Shown in pieces: positions 29,560 to 40,028 of a DNA stretch of 64,000 nucleotides. Source of the stretch: Microplitis mediator (lineage: Eukaryota; Arthropoda; Insecta; Hymenoptera; Braconidae). The translations under genes were made by a program, and so were the position numbers. The stretch spans positions 7,378,001 through 7,442,000 of the forward strand of contig NC_079969.1 of the NCBI RefSeq assembly GCF_029852145.1, given 5' to 3'. Under the pieces are notes generated by a model that made no database searches, was not told where the DNA came from, and saw only the letters and a program-made list of their open reading frames with translations. The number at the start of each line of letters is the position of its first letter. Position 1 is the stretch's first letter.

Positions 29560-30311
29560 GAGAATCACCTACTTTTTGGCATGAATATTATCTTTAACTC
29601 GACAACACATGAAACTCGAATTTCCAGCGTGATTTCGCGATTTTATTCCAAAGTACCAAGATTTCAAAAATAATAGTAAAGTTGTAGGTCTCCCCATTTG
29701 AAATTGACTAAAAAATACATTTCTGTGAGTCACCCCGTGAGAATCGCCTACTTTACGGCATGAACATTATTTTAAACTCGACAACACATGAAACTCGAAT
29801 TTCCAGAGTGATTTCGCGATTTTATTCCAAAGTACCAAGATTTCAAAAATACTAGTAAAGTTGTAGGTCTCCCCCATTTGAAATTGACTAAAAACTACAT
29901 TTCTGTGAGTCACCCCGTGAGAATCACCTACTTTTTGGCATGAATATTATCTTTAACTCGACAACACATGAAACTCGAATTTCCAGCGTGATTTCGCGAT
30001 TTTATTCCAAAGTACCAAGATTTCGAAAATAATGGTAAAGTTTTAGGTCTCCCTCATTTGAAATTGACTAAAAACTACATTTCTGTGAGTCACCCCGTGA
30101 GAATCACCTACTTTTTGGCATGAATATTATCTTTAACTCGACAACACATAAAACTCGAATTTTCATAGTGATTTCGCGATTTTATTCCAAAGTACCAAGA
30201 TTTCAAAAATAATCGTAAAGTTGTAGGTCTCTTCCATTTGAAATTGACTAAAAATACATTTCTGTGAGTCACCCCGTTAGAATTGCCTACTTTATGGCTT
30301 GAATCTTATTT
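29560..30311 (+). repeat. Decaying right edge of the satellite array
   Basis: The last four to five units carry the divergent variant CACCTACTTTTTGGCATGAA followed by TATTATCTTTAACTCG (at about 29565, 29925 and 30104). They also carry singletons such as TCATAGTG, AATCGTAAAG and CCCCGTTAG. The repeat is lost after TATGGCTTGAATCTTATT. Rising divergence at the border is what is expected of units that no longer homogenise. The same variant also sits inside the array near 8248, 21682, 27050 and 28671. Confidence 0.85.
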
Positions 30312-30851
30312 AAAAAACTATTGTTTTAAACTGATCAAAGTATTTTCTTATAAATCCTTTACATCTCATATATTTAATACATAAAAAACAAAAATTGTTA
30401 AAATTTACAATAAATCCTAAACCAAATTAATTTATAACCTGAGCCTTATAAGTCTCATAAATGGTTTCAGGTTGCATGTGCGAGTAAATCTATACAATCC
30501 AATGAAAAATGTAATCAATAAAACTTGAAAAAAATAAAAATATTAAATAAAACCTCAAGAATTAAGAAAAGTTATCAAATATATAGTACCATTTTGTCGT
30601 CAAAATTATTAATTAAACAACTGTTATATCTATTGTTGTAAGTCTAGTCCTTCTTCATCGTCACATATATATTTTTTTCTAATTTTCCTTAATTAAGCAG
30701 CGACAACAAATAAATCTATTATTTTATAATTTAATAGTCACAATCATTTATTTGAATATTATTTTTCACACTTGGTTGCATTTATATGATTTCAATTTAA
30801 ATATTTGTCAATCAATGAGTTTATAGTGCTTCATTTGTTGTTGATTATATA
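30312..30851. other. AT-rich spacer, no gene seen
   Basis: Very AT-rich sequence between the satellite edge and the first inverted-repeat element. It has no coding potential, no RNA gene signature and no obvious repeat structure beyond simple A/T runs. Confidence 0.6.
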
Positions 30852-32004
30852 CCCTGATTAAAAATATTGATTGAAAAGAATTGAGAAGCGGTCACTCCAT
30901 GCAAACTGTATATGTATATATACAAACAAAAAAATCGAAATCAATTGAAATTATTGAAAAGAATTTGAATTTCATCACTTTTAATTCTTTTCAATCAATA
31001 TTTTTAAACAGGGATAAGTTTGATATTTCAGCTCAATTAATTTTTGATGTTTTTATGATATATCACTAGTTAATGTTAAATACTACCTACTCGATATTGA
31101 ATAAATTTTTAATTTAATGAATAACATTTTATTTATGAAATTGTTTTTTCTTTTTATAACTTTTTTTTTTCATTTATTTCAGACCAATACATCATTCGAA
31201 ATTATAAATAACTAATTAATTATAATTAAATCAAAAGCTTAACAAAAACGCTCTTGTAAAATTTTTTTTAAATCGTTTTCAAAGTCAAAATGATAAAAAC
31301 ATTTCATTTTTATTTTAAAAATTAATTTTTCTTAATTTAATATTTAAATACTTTTTTAATTTTCTTTGTTATCGACTTTCCGAACAGTCTTATCTATGAA
31401 TCACTTCATTATTGACAATCTTTTTTATCTGTGGATATTGAGTAATGATGTCTTCGAATATAGAGGACTTCGAGTAAACATAATATAGATGAGATGTTTA
31501 CAAAAATTCAGTGGAGTCCAGTTGTCATTGAATATAGTTGTCACTGAGTATAGATGTCGTCTTTGTGCTTGAGTAAAGAAATTTTGAGTATAGATGAGTA
31601 TTCGCCAGATTATTTAGGTATTGAGAAGGATTCGGAAAGATTAAAAAATTTCAATTCATTTCAATCTTTTTCAATCCCACTCATGACCCGAAATGTGAAA
31701 TTATTTAGGTATTGAGAAGGATTCAGATAGACTCAAAAATTTCAATTCATTTCAATCTTTTTTAATCCCACACTTGAACCGAAATGTCGGATTATTTAGG
31801 TATTGAGAAGGATTCAGAAAGATTAAAAATATCAATTCATTTGAATCTTTTTTAATTCCTCGGAAGTTCTGAAATTCTTTTATTATTTTGGGATTGAAAA
31901 GTATTCATTTTATGTCAAAATGAATACCTTGGGGTATAGAAAGTATTCAGAAGGATTCATTTCTCATTGTTTTCAATACTTTTCAATTCACTTTTTTAAT
32001 CAGG
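30852..32004. mobile_element. Foldback element with CCCTGATTAAAAA ends
   Basis: The left end reads CCCTGATTAAAAATATTGA and then TTGAAAAGAATTGAGAA. The right end, read in reverse complement, is CCCTGATTAAAAAAGTGAA and then TTGAAAAGTATTGAAAA, so the region has inverted ends. A short internal copy of the same inverted end lies at 30975-31013, making 30852-31013 a self-complementary 162-bp unit, either a shorter sister element or an internal duplication. The interior also holds three 91-bp tandem units. No transposase is encoded, so it is probably a non-autonomous element. Confidence 0.6.
31608..31880 (+). repeat. Three tandem 91-bp units
   Basis: The string TTATTTAGGT starts at 31610, 31701 and 31792, exactly 91 bp apart each time, followed by TATTGAGAAGGATTC and a TTTCAATTCATTTCAATC block in each unit. 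It lies inside the foldback element at 30852-32004. Confidence 0.9.
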
Positions 32005-32751
32005 GCCGTAAATGTCCGCCGCGCGCTGCTGCCAACTTGTGTGTGGTAATATTCTCTTGTACGATATAGATATATAAATATTTAGGTTTGACATTTAGGT
32101 ATTCTCTCTTAATAGAGATACATTTTTTATTAACAATCAAAAATAATTCTACGCGTAATAAGTATTTTGTCACAAACAAAAATATGTTATTTAAATATTA
32201 ATTATTATATTTACAAATATATATTTATATTATATGTAATTTGTGTATAATATTCAAGAAGAATTTCGAGTTTATAACCACAACAGGTAATTGAATTTTA
32301 TTTTGTTTTTAATTAATTTTGAGTTAAAATAATGAAAAAATTCTAGTAACAATAGAAGCATTATTAATAATTATAGAATTAATAATATTAACAATAATAA
32401 TAATAATAATTTCAACAATAAAAAATTTATTAAAATACATTTGAGTAATAATTTTATGAGCAAGCTATTTTTTAAATAAAATTGTTGTTAAAAAAAATTT
32501 AATTTTAATTGAAACGGAGTAATTCCTAATAAAAAAAATTAAAAACAAAATGGAAAATCTATCTTCTATTTTTTAATTTCGATCAATTAATTATTAAAAA
32601 AAATTTCATTTAGATTATTTTTTATATAGATTTAGCAATCTGAAAAATGTGGCAACAGCGCGCTTGATTTAACACGGCGGCGCAGCGCTCACCGCGCGAG
32701 TGACGAAGGATGAAAAAGTGATGCGGGTGACGAAGGGTTAAATTTAATGAA
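32005..32751. other. Spacer, possibly a degenerate element with GC-rich ends
   Basis: A GC-rich patch GCCGCGCGCTGCTGCCAAC near 32018 is the imperfect inverse of TGGCAACAGCGCGCTTG near 32652, separated by about 600 bp of A/T-rich filler. This could be the ends of an old inverted-repeat element. No gene is visible. Confidence 0.35.
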
Positions 32752-33060
32752 TGTAAAATTCCAGTTTATGATATCGGGTTGATAAAATTACAAGATAAAT
32801 TAATTTTTGTCGAAACTCGTCAGCCGATTAAATTGAGCCGCGATAATTTAATATCAGATAAAAAACGGATTGAAGCAAAAATTATTGGGAAATTATTTCT
32901 GAAACTGAATGTGGAAGTTATTATTATTTAAAAAAAAAAATTCCTCCGGGCGTCATGTGTGGGGTCAACGCAATAATCTTATAAGTAATCCTTGCATTGT
33001 TAATGAGGTTGATTACCACATGGTTCTGAATGGGTATTTTATTAATTTAAAAGCTCAATA
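32752..33060 (+). pseudogene. Broken relic of a serine protease homologue gene
   Basis: The first frame reads CKIPVYDIGLIKLQ and then ETRQPIKLS, matching the region around the catalytic Asp in the neighbouring genes (CKIPVNDIGLI and DNTRQFIKL in gene 3). After a deletion the relic continues in other frames with CGSYYYL, then VMCGV, then NPCIVNEVDYHMVLNGYF, matching the C168, C182 and C191 blocks of the family (NPCAIGDLGDPLVIDGYL in gene 1). At least two frameshifts, one large deletion and a stop break it. The first exon and the region holding the His box are missing. It is most like gene 3 at the CKIP block. It cannot make a functional protein. Confidence 0.85.
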
Positions 33061-33094
33061 GAAATTCATAATAAAGATAAAATAAAATAAAAGT

Positions 33095-33151
33095 AATGAT
33101 TACAAATAAAATGAGCTATTGAGGTGTTAATTCACCTTTGGATTTTCCCAC
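33095..33151 (-). repeat. Solo end of the CACACCTCAATCGC element
   Basis: In reverse complement this stretch reads GTGGGAAAATCCAAAGG, then ACACCTCAATAGCTCATTTT and TAATCATTAC. It matches the left end of the element at 37042 and the inverted stretch at 37795-37858. It lies directly after the pseudogene relic, just as the longer copy at 37042 lies directly after the second relic. Confidence 0.65.
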
Positions 33152-33400
33152 ATTTTTTTTTTTTTTTACATTACATCGGTTCGCTAGAACGTTTCAATTT
33201 TCGGCTTTTACATAGACACCGTCTATTAAATTAATTACTAAAGCTATTAAAAAATTATTAGCTTTGTGAGTACGACCTTGATAGTCGTTTGTTCCATGAA
33301 TAGAACAAATATCATTAAAAAGCAATAAAGCTTATTATTTTAAGACGCACATACATATTTTTATATAAATTTATTTCATCAACGTGTTTAAAAGATGCTC

Positions 33401-33408
33401 TATAAAAG
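33401..33408 (+). promoter_or_regulatory. TATA box of gene 1
   Basis: TATAAAAG lies 59 bp before the start codon. The same box at nearly the same distance precedes all seven genes of the cluster, so transcription should start about 25-30 bp downstream of it and give a 5' leader of roughly 30 nt. Confidence 0.7.
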
Positions 33409-33459
33409 ATAATGTACAATAGTGTTTTTTATACATTAAGTGAATAAACTTTATTCACA

Positions 33460-35044
33460 ATGGAGTTCCGGCTCGCGTCTATTTTTTTACTTGCGATAAC
33501 AACTGGTAAGTAGTTGAATTTTATTTCATTTTTTTGAATTTAAAAATAAAGCCAATAAATTGCGATTTTAGAGTAATTCGATAAATTCAAATTATTCGTG
33601 ATTTTTCAATTATTAATTCAAAGAATTATAATTATTCGACTTAATTCGATACAAATAATTCGTAACTTCGAAATATTCGCTCACCACTATATATATACAT
33701 ATATATAAAGATTTAAGTTAGTTTCAATTCCAAAGAAGATATTTAAAAAAAGCAATCATATTATATCACTTGAAGTAATAAATTAAAAAATTATAAAAAG
33801 TTAATTAAATTTTAACAATTATAAATATTTTTAAGTTAATTTTTGAAATGCATCTGAAGAAATTTGACACTGGGAATTCTTTTATTGTAAATTGATATGA
33901 ACAAAAATCAAATTAATTTCATACTATTTTTTTGCGAAAACAAAATTTTTCGAAAACTGAAATAAAAATTTCAAAATACTGCTCAATTATATTTACAAAA
34001 GTAATTTTGGAACGTTTAAAAAACATTTGAAAAATAAAAATTTGAGGGTACCCCGTTCTGCCTATTCTACCCCATTTTGCCTTCCACTCCCCTATATATA
34101 TTTAATGTTTCCCGAGCCTAAGGCAACTGCAGCAGACACTAGCATGTTTAACGAATCAATTTCCCTATATATCAATAAATTTTTGTAAAAAAAATTTCTT
34201 ACACTTCGCAAAACTTTACAGCTTCAATATTTAAGTTGTAAAATAAATCAAATAATAAATTAAATTTATTTATTAATTTCAAATAATATCAACAGGTGTA
34301 CTGGCTTCAGATATAAAAATAAATGAAGCGCCTTATCAAGTCAGTATTCAAATCCACGGTATTCATTACTGCAGCGGTACCATAATCAGTGATTATTGGG
34401 TTGTTACAACAGCGCAGTGTTTAAAAAATATTGTTTTGAATTTTCCATACTCAACAATCCGTGCCGGGGCTACACGTACTCAGCGCAATGGTTCTGTTCA
34501 CAAAATTTATAGTTATACAGTGCATGGCTCATTCGAACTTAGTAACGCAAACATACCAAGGAACGATATTGGTGTTATTCAAGTCCTCAATTCTTTTGAT
34601 TTTGACAGTACACGTCAGCCAATTAAATTAATTCGCACTTACGAGCCACAAGTACATAAATCATATAATGTTACTGGTTGGGATATACATTACAATGACA
34701 ATAATAATGATACTAATTTATCTCTTGGTTTGAAAAAACAAAAGTGGCTACAAATTGACACTTCCAAATGCAAAGAGTATTATTTTTTTTTGGCTGATGT
34801 TGATGAAAAACTTGTCTGCGCGGTCAATGAAGGGAACATTGGAAATCCTTGCGCTATTGGCGACCTTGGTGACCCTCTGGTTATTGATGGATATCTTGTA
34901 GGTATTAAATCATGGAAAATGGATTGTGATCTATATCCACACACACCGACTCTATTTACTAATGTCCGTTATTATTATGATTGGATTAGTTCACAAATGG
35001 GGCACCTCTATAATTACGATTTTTTATGTCCCAATGAAAAATGA
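33460..35044 (+). CDS. Gene 1: secreted serine protease homologue, catalytically dead (Q-D-L triad)
   Basis: Two exons, 33460-33505 and 34296-35044, are joined in phase 1 with GTAAG and CAACAG sites and give 264 aa. Residues 1-20 form a hydrophobic signal peptide ending VLAS. The chymotrypsin fold is clear: APYQVSIQ (27-34), HYCSG (C42 position), TTAQC (53-57), RNDIGVI (D106), VTGWD, C168, C182 and C191 positions, GDLGDP (L206) and a final DWI helix. Catalytic His is Gln56, Asp106 is kept, and Ser is Leu206. The residues at the S1 pocket are also changed (Asn at 189, Lys at 216). No IVGG activation site or clip domain is present. Family knowledge: such homologues act by binding, for example as cofactors or decoys in immune or venom settings. 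The target here is unknown. A seventh cysteine near the C-terminus (FLCPNEK) is unpaired. The start is the first ATG after the TATA box. Confidence 0.92.
34049..34094 (-). repeat. GGGG-end transposon fragment in the intron of gene 1
   Basis: The stretch GGGTACCCCGTTCTGCC, ATTCTACCCCATTTTGCC and CACTCCCCTATA matches, in reverse complement, the left end of the element at 53834. The same fragment is at about 40603-40648 in the intron of gene 2, so it was there before the gene 1/gene 2 duplication. Confidence 0.65.
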
Positions 35045-35110
35045 AAATTTGAATAATTTTTTGTGAAAATTAAAAATTTTGTTGTAATTTCAAAAACAAA
35101 TCTTTTATTG

Positions 35111-35884
35111 TACTCTCTTAAAATGAACCAGTGAAATTCCACTGATTCAACCAGTGAAGTTCACCGGTTTAACCAGTGACCAAAAGTTCACTGGTTGAAC
35201 CAGTGAATTTCACTGGTTGAATCAGTGAACGTCGCGCTCACTGGTTTCAACCAGTGAACTAAAAATATGTAAGCGCGCGGGTACAGCAGCATTCTGTACA
35301 TGAGTATATTTAAGTCTTTTATTATGTCAATAAATAAGTAATATTTATTGATTATCTTCATGTAATATTTTAACTAACTTTTATATAACAATAATAATTA
35401 TATGACACAATTTTTACAGAGTTTAAAAATAAATAACTTTGGAGTAATTTCAATAGCTTGGAGCTAACCCCAAAAATGAATGACATAATTTTAAAATTAA
35501 ACAATATAAAAAGCCTATTGAAAATGGAAACAAATTAAATTTTTATAAATCCTAATAAATATTATTTATTTTATTACAAAATAATTTTTAATTAAATATA
35601 ATTGATATTAAGACTCGTTTAGTTCACTTTGTTTTTAAATAAACGTTTATAATAAAATAAAATTAATCTAACCTATTGTGTTTATATTTATGTAGTACAC
35701 CGGCGTATCACTGGTTTAACCAGTGAGTTTCACTGGTTCAACCAGTGAGCCAAGCGATCATCTTAGTTCACTGGTTGAACCAGTGACCGCTCGATTCACT
35801 GGTTGAACCAGTGGATTTCACTGGAGAATCAGTGGATTTCACTGGAAAATCAGTGAAATTTCACTGGTTCATTTTAAGAGAGTA
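35111..35884. mobile_element. Foldback element full of CACTGGTTNAACCAGTG palindromes
   Basis: The left end TACTCTCTTAAAATGAACCA and GTGAAATT is repeated as an exact inverse at the right end (AATTTCACTGGTTCATTTTA, AGAGAGTA), giving inverted ends of at least 28 bp. Both end clusters carry many CACTGGTT/AACCAGTG palindromes, about four on the left (35125-35260) and five or more on the right (35705-35875), each able to form its own hairpin. A plain A/T-rich core with no reading frame separates them. Both ends are TA, which fits a TA target site. It begins 67 bp after the stop codon of gene 1. Confidence 0.85.
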
Positions 35885-36134
35885 ATTTTACTAACAATAA
35901 CAGTAAATTTAATCATAAATATTTATGATAAATTTACCATATCATAGTTGAAATACACATAATTGTATCGTAAAATTACCATTTGTACCAGATAGATGTA
36001 AAGGAAATGGAAAATTACAATATCAATCTCTTATTTTCTAAGAAAATAAGTAAACTTAAATTGGTGTTTGTTAAATATTCGAAAATTTGGCAGTAATTTT
36101 AAAATCAAATTTTTGTCCCTAATTCACCAACACG

Positions 36135-36728
36135 TAAGGTATCCGCGGGTAATAAGGCCTAAGTGACGGAAATGATATTTAAAATAATCGCCTCCGCTAA
36201 AGGCTTCTCTAGTAGAAGGGTCTTGCATAGAGATGTTACAACAAGTTTATAGAGTCCCGATACCACGTTCTTTGTCTTCTATATTTCATCATCCGTCATA
36301 TGATGTCGTAGCGAAGAAGAAATTATAAAAAACAATCTAGTCTTCTGACTCTTAAGAAGGATACTGATAGTTTTAAGTGCTGTTGAGCAGAGCAATCTAG
36401 TCTTCTGTCTTTAGAAAAGTATTGTTGCTAAATTTAAGTAATGATTCATCTCTAACACGAATTTTATTAAATATAATTAAACTATTCCAGTTTGTTTAAC
36501 CCGTAGGCCTTATTACCCTACCGTAGTAAAATAAGGCCTATTCGTATATTTTTTGTAAAAGTTTAATTTTTTGTTTGCTTGTAGTATAAATTACCATTAC
36601 TTCATTATATTTTATGGCTAATGAATTGAAATAAAGATTAATGATACATTTCGATAATTAAATGCAATATTTTCGATTCTATTCAAAATCTCCCTTGGCT
36701 AAGTCTTATTACCCACCGCGGTACCTTA
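36135..36728. mobile_element. Inverted-repeat element with TAAGGTAYCCGCGG ends
   Basis: The left end is TAAGGTATCCGCGGGTAATA and then AGGCCTA. The right end, in reverse complement, is TAAGGTACCGCGGTGGGTAA and then TAAGACTT. An extra internal copy of the end motif (AGGCCTTATTACCCTACCG) lies near 36505. The interior has two related blocks with AACAATCTAGTCTTCTG. There is no reading frame, so this looks like a non-autonomous element. Confidence 0.7.
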
Positions 36729-36959
36729 TTATTTTGTGTTAAATTTGAGTTAACACAAAAAATGTATTGTATTGATTGCCTACAAATGTAATGACACTAA
36801 AAACTTGTTAAGATCAGATAACACATTCAATTTTAGTTAAATTCACACTCGATGGTGTCAAATAATTGACACAAAATATTCAACCACTGAATTTTTATAC
36901 ACAAGAACACAAAATTTTCAACTGTGCACTTAATAAACAGGCAAATAATTAATCTTATA
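36729..36959. other. AT-rich spacer
   Basis: Short AT-rich stretch with several TTGACAC/GTGTCAA-like words, for example GGTGTCAAATAATTGACAC near 36855. No gene is seen. Confidence 0.4.
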
Positions 36960-37028
36960 AGTAATTCTTGCACTGTTAATGACGTTGGTTACCCCATGGT
37001 TGTTAATGAGTATTTTAATAATTTATAA
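36960..37028 (+). pseudogene. Small relic of a serine protease homologue (GDLG block)
   Basis: The frame SNSCTVNDVGYPMVVNEYF then stops. It matches the block NPCVVGDLGNPMVVNGRL of gene 3, which surrounds the catalytic-Ser position. The preceding bases (AATCTTATAAGTAATT) match the same spot in the relic at 32990, so both relics come from one duplicated, already broken gene. Nothing else of this copy is recognisable. Confidence 0.75.
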
Positions 37029-37041
37029 GTTAAATAAAAAA

Positions 37042-37774
37042 TGTTGGAAAATCCAAAAGTGCACACCTCAATCGCTCAATTTATTTTTAATCATTACTTT
37101 TATTATTATATAATATTAATATATTTTTTTTTGTTATGAACTGTTATTCAACTTACAAATTATCGATTTGATTTTTTTATTTTTATTTCTTATTTTCAGT
37201 TTAATATTTTTTTACTAACATTTTTTTCTAAATATCCCGCCTTGTTTTGTCTTAAATGTCGCTTTTTTTTTCAAACATATTGATACGCTAGTGCTGGCAC
37301 CAGTAGTTGATAGAGAGAAACAATGAAAAAAATAATAACAACAGTAAAAATAGCAGCTAAATTTTTCACGAAGAATCAGTTTTCACGTTTTTTATTAATT
37401 ACACCAAAACAAAAAGGATTCAGATAGTAATTTTTGAAAGGGTTCTTGTGATCAGAAATACACAGATAATAAAAAAAAAACTAAGTCGATAAGTCTTGTT
37501 TTTCGAAAGTTATCGTGTTTAGACGAGTCCGAACACCACAATTGACGCACTGAGGGCTTCGGACTAAATCCTTTTTTTTAAATTAATCACATCATTAATC
37601 AAATATGGATTGCATTGAAAAATGTTCCTTAATAAATTTCCTTTAAAATGGTATATATCATTAACAACTTTGGTGTACTATAAAGAAAGTAGAGAGGATT
37701 TAAAGTCCGTGAAAGGGCCGAGAGTGAGAGAGTGACAGTAAAGCACACCTAACGCTTTCGCGATTGAGGTGTGC
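37042..37774 (+). mobile_element. Element with GCACACCTCAATCGC inverted ends, copy 1
   Basis: The left side has TTGGAAAATCCAAAAGT and GCACACCTCAATCGC (37061), and the right side has GCGATTGAGGTGTGC ending at 37774. A second inverted end copy (GCACACCTAACGC) lies just inside the right end. A further inverted stretch of the left end follows at 37795-37858. A second copy sits in the intron of gene 4 (47499-48299), sharing blocks such as AACAACAGTAAAAATA. No transposase frame is present, so it is non-autonomous. Confidence 0.7.
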
Positions 37775-37864
37775 AAAATTCTTAACAAAGATAAAATAAA
37801 ATAAAAGTAATGATTAAAAATAAAATGAGCTATTGAGGTTTTCACCTTTTTCTAACATTTTTTT

Positions 37865-39740
37865 TTAACTTCCCGCTAAAAAAATCGACGATTTTCGAAA
37901 AATTGGGAAGTTATTGTTTTCACCCCGATTTGCGAAAATCGAAATTTCATCAGAGGTCAACGTTTTGAGGTCCTAGGAAGCTATTCTGACCATTTTCAGA
38001 ATGATTTCCGAGTGTGTGTGTGTGTGTGGATCGATTTGGATGGTTGAGGTGGCAATCGAAAGAGCTTGTTAACCCTCAACTTTCCTGATAATTTCAGATC
38101 ATTTGATCAAACAGACTCGAAAATATTGGCGAATTACGAAAAAAAAAAATTTTTTTTCTTAGTTTTTTAGTGATTTATCAGAAACGACTTGAACGATCGA
38201 CTTCAAAATCTAATCAGCTCTAGAACTTTATAAGTCGCGTCAAATGCGACCTCAAACATCTCAATCGGTTAATTTATTCGAGAGATATCGATGGCGAAAG
38301 AAATGATAAAAAACGGTTTTTTTCGATTATCTTTGAAGTGACTCATTTGATCAATTTCAAAATGTAATCAGCTCTAGGATTCAAGAAAACGCGCCGATTG
38401 CCACCTCAAACGTCGAAATCGGTTGATTAGTTCAAAAGATATCGGCGCTGAAAAGTTAAAAAAATAACATTTCATGTTATTTTTTCCAGATAAATCAAAA
38501 TATAATGTGCTAAAATGTGTCTGAAATAATACCAACTCTTTCTTTTTATAGTCTCTTCCGATCATCAGATTATGTCATATAACTTGTTCCTTAATTTTAA
38601 ACACATTGTCAGCAAAAAATTGCAAAACCTAGTCTTTAATGTTTATCTCGGATATTCCATATATTATTGCTCTGACCTAAGTCAAAACTCATTCAAATCT
38701 TGATTTTGATCACTGACATTGATTTCTGCCTCAACACATTTATTTCAGAGAACATCATCGATAATAAAAATTTAAAAGCCGCTCCTTCATTAATGATTTT
38801 CGATTCTTAACTTTTCAAATTCTAGCATAAAACGTAACTTGTAAGAGCTTGAAAAGCTCATAAAAAAATGATTCCATGTAATAGCATTTTCGAGCTCGAG
38901 AATATATTCACAGTGATGTTTTCAAGTTCCTTGCGCTCGAAAACAGCGGGAAGTTTTGGGGCTGGCCCGCAGGATCAACCGACGCCCAGATTTTTCTCTT
39001 ACAACACCGAGTGCAGGGTCTATATTTTCTATGGGATTTCTATGAGATTTCTAGAGAATTCAACTGGCGATAATTCTATTTTTTTTTTTACAACACCGAG
39101 TGCTGGGTCTATATTTTCTATGGGATTTCTATGGGATTTCTAGAGAATTCAACTGGCGATAATTCTATTTTTTTTTTTACAACACCGAGTGCTGGGTCTA
39201 TATTTTCTATGGGATTTCTATGGGATTTCTAGAGAATTCAACTGGCGATAATTCTATTTTTTTCTTACAACACCAAGTGCTGGGTCTATATTTTCTATGG
39301 GATTTCTATGGGATTTCTCTGGGATTTCTAGAGAATTCAACTGGCGATAATTCTATTTTTTTTTTTACAACACCGAGTGCTGGGTCTATATTTTCTATGG
39401 GATTTCGATGGGATTTCTCTGGGATTTCTAGAGAATTCAACTGGCGATAATTCTATTTTTTTCTTACAACACCAAGTGCTGGGTCTACATTCCCTCTGGG
39501 ATTTCTTTGGGATTTTCAGAGAATTTAATTGGAAATCGGTCGATTCGTTCGTGAGATATCGTGGGAGAAAGAAATGCCAAAAACGGTTTTTTTCGAAAAG
39601 AATGGGATACAATTGTATTTTCGAAGAGCTCGAAAATGTACTCACAACAATGTTTCCGAGCTTAAGGAGCTCGAAACCAGCGGGAAGTTTCGGGGCTGGC
39701 CTGCAGGGTCAACCGATAGACAGATTTTTTTTTTTTTACA
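37865..39740 (+). repeat. CTTCCCGCTAA-type dispersed repeat with internal minisatellite
   Basis: Starts AACTTCCCGCTAAAAAAATC and has a small hairpin (ATCGACGATTTTCG), then CACCCCGATTTGCG and a short GT run at 38015. The first 150 bp are repeated at 47594 inside the intron of gene 4. The middle is a non-coding series of sentences such as CAAATGCGACCTCAAACATC and ATCGGTTGATTAGTTC that recur with changes, so it is internally repetitive. The reading frames in it are made by the repeat units and I do not regard them as genes. The right end meets the duplication break at about 39740. Confidence 0.65.
39001..39530 (+). repeat. Minisatellite of six 88-100 bp units
   Basis: ACAACACC(G/A)AGTGC(T/A)GGGTC starts at 39001, 39090, 39179, 39267, 39367 and 39466. 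Units are 89, 89, 88, 100 and 99 bp. The longer units have an extra GGGATTTCTCT step inside, so both the unit and an inner 11-12 bp GGGATTTCTAT word are expanding. Each unit has the block GAATTCAACTGGCGATAATT. No protein is implied. Confidence 0.9.
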
Positions 39741-39969
39741 TTACATCGGTTCGCTAGAACGTTTCAATTTTTGGCTTTTACATAGACACCGTCTATTAAA
39801 TTAATTACTAAAGCTATTAAAAATTATTAGCTTTGTAAGTACGACCTTGATAGTCGTTTGTTCCATGAATCAAACAAACATCATTAAAAAGTAATAAAGC
39901 TTATTTTTTTAAGACGCACATACATATTTTAATATAAATTTATTTCATCAACGTGTTTAAAAGATGCTC

Positions 39970-39977
39970 TATAAAAG
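39970..39977 (+). promoter_or_regulatory. TATA box of gene 2
   Basis: TATAAAAG lies 59 bp before the ATG in a promoter that is a near copy of that of gene 1 (shared AAGATGCTC before it and GATAATGTACAATAGTG after it). Confidence 0.7.
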
Positions 39978-40028
39978 ATAATGTACAATAGTGTTTTTTA
40001 TACATTAAGTGAATAAACTTTATTCACG

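Larger units (their letters stand above)
1..30311 (+). repeat. 179-bp satellite DNA array, about 169 head-to-tail units
   Basis: A single repeat unit recurs without interruption. The landmark ACTTTACGGCATGAAC starts at 1, 180 and 359, giving 179 bp, and units with an extra C in the CTCCCC run are 180 bp. All copies are in the same orientation. Every unit has stops in all frames and there is no open reading frame of note. Common sub-variants differ at a few positions: CAACAC, CATCAC or CAGCAC; CCAGAG or CCAGCG; AATAATAG, AAGAATAG or AATACTAG; TTTGAAA or TTTAAAA; and CTACTTTACGG or CTGCTTTATGG. The array runs off the left edge. Such arrays are typical of centromeric or heterochromatic DNA, but location on the chromosome is inference. 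Confidence 0.98.
33154..35044 (+). repeat. Left copy of a segmental duplication (partner 39724-41621)
   Basis: From TTTTTTTACATTACATCGG onward, the upstream region, promoter, first exon, intron and second exon of gene 1 are repeated about 6570 bp downstream as gene 2, with small differences and a few indels (introns of 790 and 774 bp). The similarity ends at the end of the coding region, where the two C-terminal tails differ. The right break coincides with the end of a simple-repeat-bearing element at about 39740. Confidence 0.9.

Noticed and set aside
1..30311. CENP-B box in the satellite unit
   Set aside because: The best candidate is around TTTCGCGATTTTATTCC. The CENP-B core needs TTCG, four bases, A, two bases, CGGG, and no CGGG follows in any unit type. 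A centromere role therefore rests only on the array itself.
1..30311. CRISPR-like array
   Set aside because: The whole 179-bp unit repeats. There are no unique spacers between short repeats, and the rest of the window is plainly eukaryotic.
30881..31069. 62-codon frame next to the satellite
   Set aside because: It lies in the self-complementary foldback 30852-31013 and has no protein features.
38868..39804. Several overlapping reading frames on both strands
   Set aside because: They follow the 88-100 bp minisatellite and repeat MGF/REFNWR-type strings once per unit. They have no start context, splice partner or domain.
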